DNA of 53,108 nt from Paractinoplanes deccanensis. Lineage in GTDB: Bacteria > Actinomycetota > Actinomycetes > Mycobacteriales > Micromonosporaceae. Positions within the stretch are counted from its first letter, which is position 1. Every line of letters starts with the position of its first letter. Shown one piece after another: positions 51,720 to 53,108 of this stretch. Position numbers and translations under genes: made by a program. Location of the stretch: NCBI RefSeq assembly GCF_016862115.1, contig NZ_BOMI01000150.1, forward strand, positions 1 through 53,108, written 5' to 3'. The notes beneath the pieces are model-generated. The model was not told the DNA's origin, did not search any database, and was given only the letters and a program-made list of their open reading frames with translations.

Positions 51720-52589
51720 TCATCCCGTCTGCATGCGTTCGCGAAGACCGCGCAACTCCATGCCACCCGCCTGACGGCGGGAACGTTCGAGCAGGGTCAG
51801 GACGGTCGCCGCGAGCTCGGCCGATGTGCGTACGTGCTGGGGCGCGATCCGCTCCGCGGTGAGCAGGAGCCGGATCGCCTCCCGGTCGCGTCCGCCGAGC
51901 CGGGCCAGCGCCCGTGCGGTGTCGGCGTAGTAGAAGACCTGCCGCACACCGGCCGAGATCGCTGACGGGTCGGTACGCCGGGCGATCTCGACAACCCGGC
52001 CGGGGTCGCCGTCGTCGACCTCGATGCTCATCCGCCAGAGCTCCACGTTGGTCGGACCCCAGAACATGCTCAGCAGGTTGCTCTCCCCGGTGCGGCGGGC
52101 CAGCTCCGCGGCCTCGTTCAGCCAGTCCCGGCTGTCGTCGAGCCGCTGCCGGCTCCGGCTGGCCAACGCGGCGACCAGGTGCAACGACCCGAGCACCTCG
52201 GCACCGTCGGCGCGGTCGGCGTACCGCCCGAGATCGTCCACGGCTCGCTCGGCGATCGTCTGCCCTCGCTGATACGACCCGCACGCAACGGCCGCCCTGG
52301 CCAGCGCGTACGCCGCCTGCCCCCGCAACACCGGATCACCGGACGCGTCGGCGGCGTCCCGGCACCGTTCCGCCCCCAGCCACGCATCCGCGGGAAATCC
52401 GAGACACCGCAACACCGTGGCCGCGATGGAGGCCGCGTCACAGAGCAGCCGCAACGCCTCAGCCTGATCCGGCCCCGCGGTCTCGGCGTGCAGGTCACGC
52501 AGCAGCCCCGTCAGCAGCCGAGCCGCCCCCGCATAGTCACACGCCTGGTGCAGCGCATCGACCCAGCGCAACACTGCGGCCCAGCTCAC
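51720..52589 (-). pseudogene. TPR-like C-terminal part of a split XRE regulator
   Basis: This 289-residue frame is helical with TPR-like repeats (ACDYAGAARLLTGLLRDLHAET, CGSYQRGQTIAERAVDDL, RDWLNEAAELARRTGE, LARLGGRDREAIRLLLTAERI). It matches the C-terminal part of actinobacterial XRE-TPR regulators. The N-terminal HTH is in the overlapping frame upstream, and joining them needs one base removed near 52565-52572 so that SVA continues into WVDALHQACDY. Its own GTG at 52589 has no convincing ribosome site. It may be a frameshifted gene, a sequencing error or a coupled pair. Confidence 0.65.
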
Positions 52590-52923
52590 TCACCGACGGC
52601 GCCGCCCCCACCGCCGGCTCACTGAGATCAATATCAATCAGCGCCGTACGAAGCCCCACCACGCCGGCCCGAGCCGCCGCCGTCACCCGATCGGGCGCCG
52701 GCACTCCCGCCCCCACCAGATCCTCCGGCGCACATTCCAGCGCCTTCGCAATGGCCGCCACCATGAACCGGTTGTCAGCCGCCTGAACCCCCCGCTCGAT
52801 CCGGCTCCAGCTGGCATGCGAAACCCCAGCCCGGCTGGCCGCAAACCGAACACTCCACCCCCGAACCAGCCGCCGCTCCCGAATCCGCCCCCCAACGTCC
52901 ACCCCACCCCCGAGCACCCTCAT
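52537..52923 (-). pseudogene. HTH N-terminal part of a split XRE-TPR regulator
   Basis: This 128-residue frame starts at ATG 52923, 7 nt after TAGCGT (leaderless), and encodes an XRE helix-turn-helix: GGRIRERRLVRGWSVRFAASRAGVSHASWSRIERG, then a linker VGLRTALIDIDLSEPAVG. It ends with the out-of-frame tail ALGRCAAPGV. It overlaps the TPR frame by 53 nt. Upstream open sequence to 53037 is Trp/Arg-rich and not credible as coding. Confidence 0.65.
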
Positions 52924-53108
52924 ACCCGCGACGCTAAGCCAGCCCACACCCCACGTGGTCCACCCCCGCACCACCACCCGACACCGCCACCAGCCCACCA
53001 CCCAACCCGGCCACCGCACGGTCGCCGATGTGCTCACGAGGCATGGCCGCCAGCCGCCGAGTCAAAACAAGCGCCCCCGACAAAACTCGACACGCACCCA
53101 GCGCACCC
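52924..53108. other. Right edge, no gene seen
   Basis: C-rich sequence with no credible frame. It holds the predicted -10 (52931-52936) of the split regulator. Confidence 0.4.

Noticed and set aside
52924..53037. Trp/Arg-rich N-terminal extension of the HTH regulator
   Set aside because: Composition is unlike a protein and the leaderless ATG at 52923 gives a normal HTH start.

Overview
The window looks like a chromosomal segment of a high-GC Gram-positive actinomycete, most likely of the Micromonosporaceae (Actinoplanes-like). The grounds are the very high third-position GC, the many GTG starts, the numerous leaderless genes (a TANNNT box 6-8 nt before the start codon), the HspR/HAIR heat-shock circuit, tandem dynamin-like GTPases and the family content. 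The organism is inferred from gene content, not from a marker gene. No rRNA, tRNA, insertion sequence, prophage or CRISPR array was found.

Layout. 1-1104: the 3' part of a ParA/MinD-like ATPase with a Pro/Gln-rich N-terminus. 1233-5675: DUF3151 protein, ADP-ribosylglycohydrolase and a divergent LOG-family protein that share one promoter, a hypothetical protein, and class II fructose-bisphosphate aldolase. 5870-9995: a small acidic protein, then the two-gene Hen1-Pnkp RNA repair cassette. 10161-12738: DedA membrane protein, a repeat-bearing intergenic stretch, a class II aldolase/adducin protein and an ArsR regulator. 12739-13594: a non-coding stretch with atypical composition. 13595-16501: two tetraspan membrane proteins with long low-complexity tails. 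16840-22689: a small protein, ClpB, an MFS sugar-efflux-like transporter and a KhtT/KhtU-type K+/H+ antiporter. 22792-27526: a hypothetical gene and the dnaK-grpE-dnaJ-hspR heat-shock operon. 27762-32687: two dynamin-like GTPases and a hypothetical protein. 32684-34162: a single-pass membrane protein with three different tandem-repeat tracts. 34605-38178: E1 alpha, E1 beta and E2 of a branched-chain 2-oxoacid (or pyruvate) dehydrogenase. 38356-44567: a 45-residue protein, a 1307-residue FG-repeat membrane protein and a thioredoxin/NHL protein. 44577-46736: the pxpB-pxpC-pxpA 5-oxoprolinase operon. 46790-48771: a hemolysin III family protein and a QorR/Qor2-type redox pair. 48898-53108: DUF6458 protein, SixA-type phosphatase, an XRE-DUF5753 regulator with its small partner, two tiny membrane proteins, and an XRE-TPR regulator split by an apparent frameshift.

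How the genes work together. ClpB and the DnaK system form one disaggregase/chaperone network. HspR-type operators (HAIR) precede both clpB and dnaK, so both should answer to the HspR encoded at the end of the dnaK operon. The co-occurrence of dnaK-hspR, clpB, fba, a DedA gene and DUF3151 recalls, from memory, the same neighbourhood in Mycobacterium tuberculosis, which suggests an old core region; Hen1-Pnkp and several repeat-rich envelope proteins would be additions. Hen1 and Pnkp are a known pair that methylates and seals cleaved RNA. The three pxp genes make one enzyme. KhtT should gate KhtU.

The least explained items are the FG-repeat membrane protein, the other membrane proteins with disordered repeat tails, the symmetric leaderless promoter at 2695-2701, the long palindrome before the dehydrogenase operon, the grpE-dnaJ intercistronic hairpin and the split regulator at the right edge.
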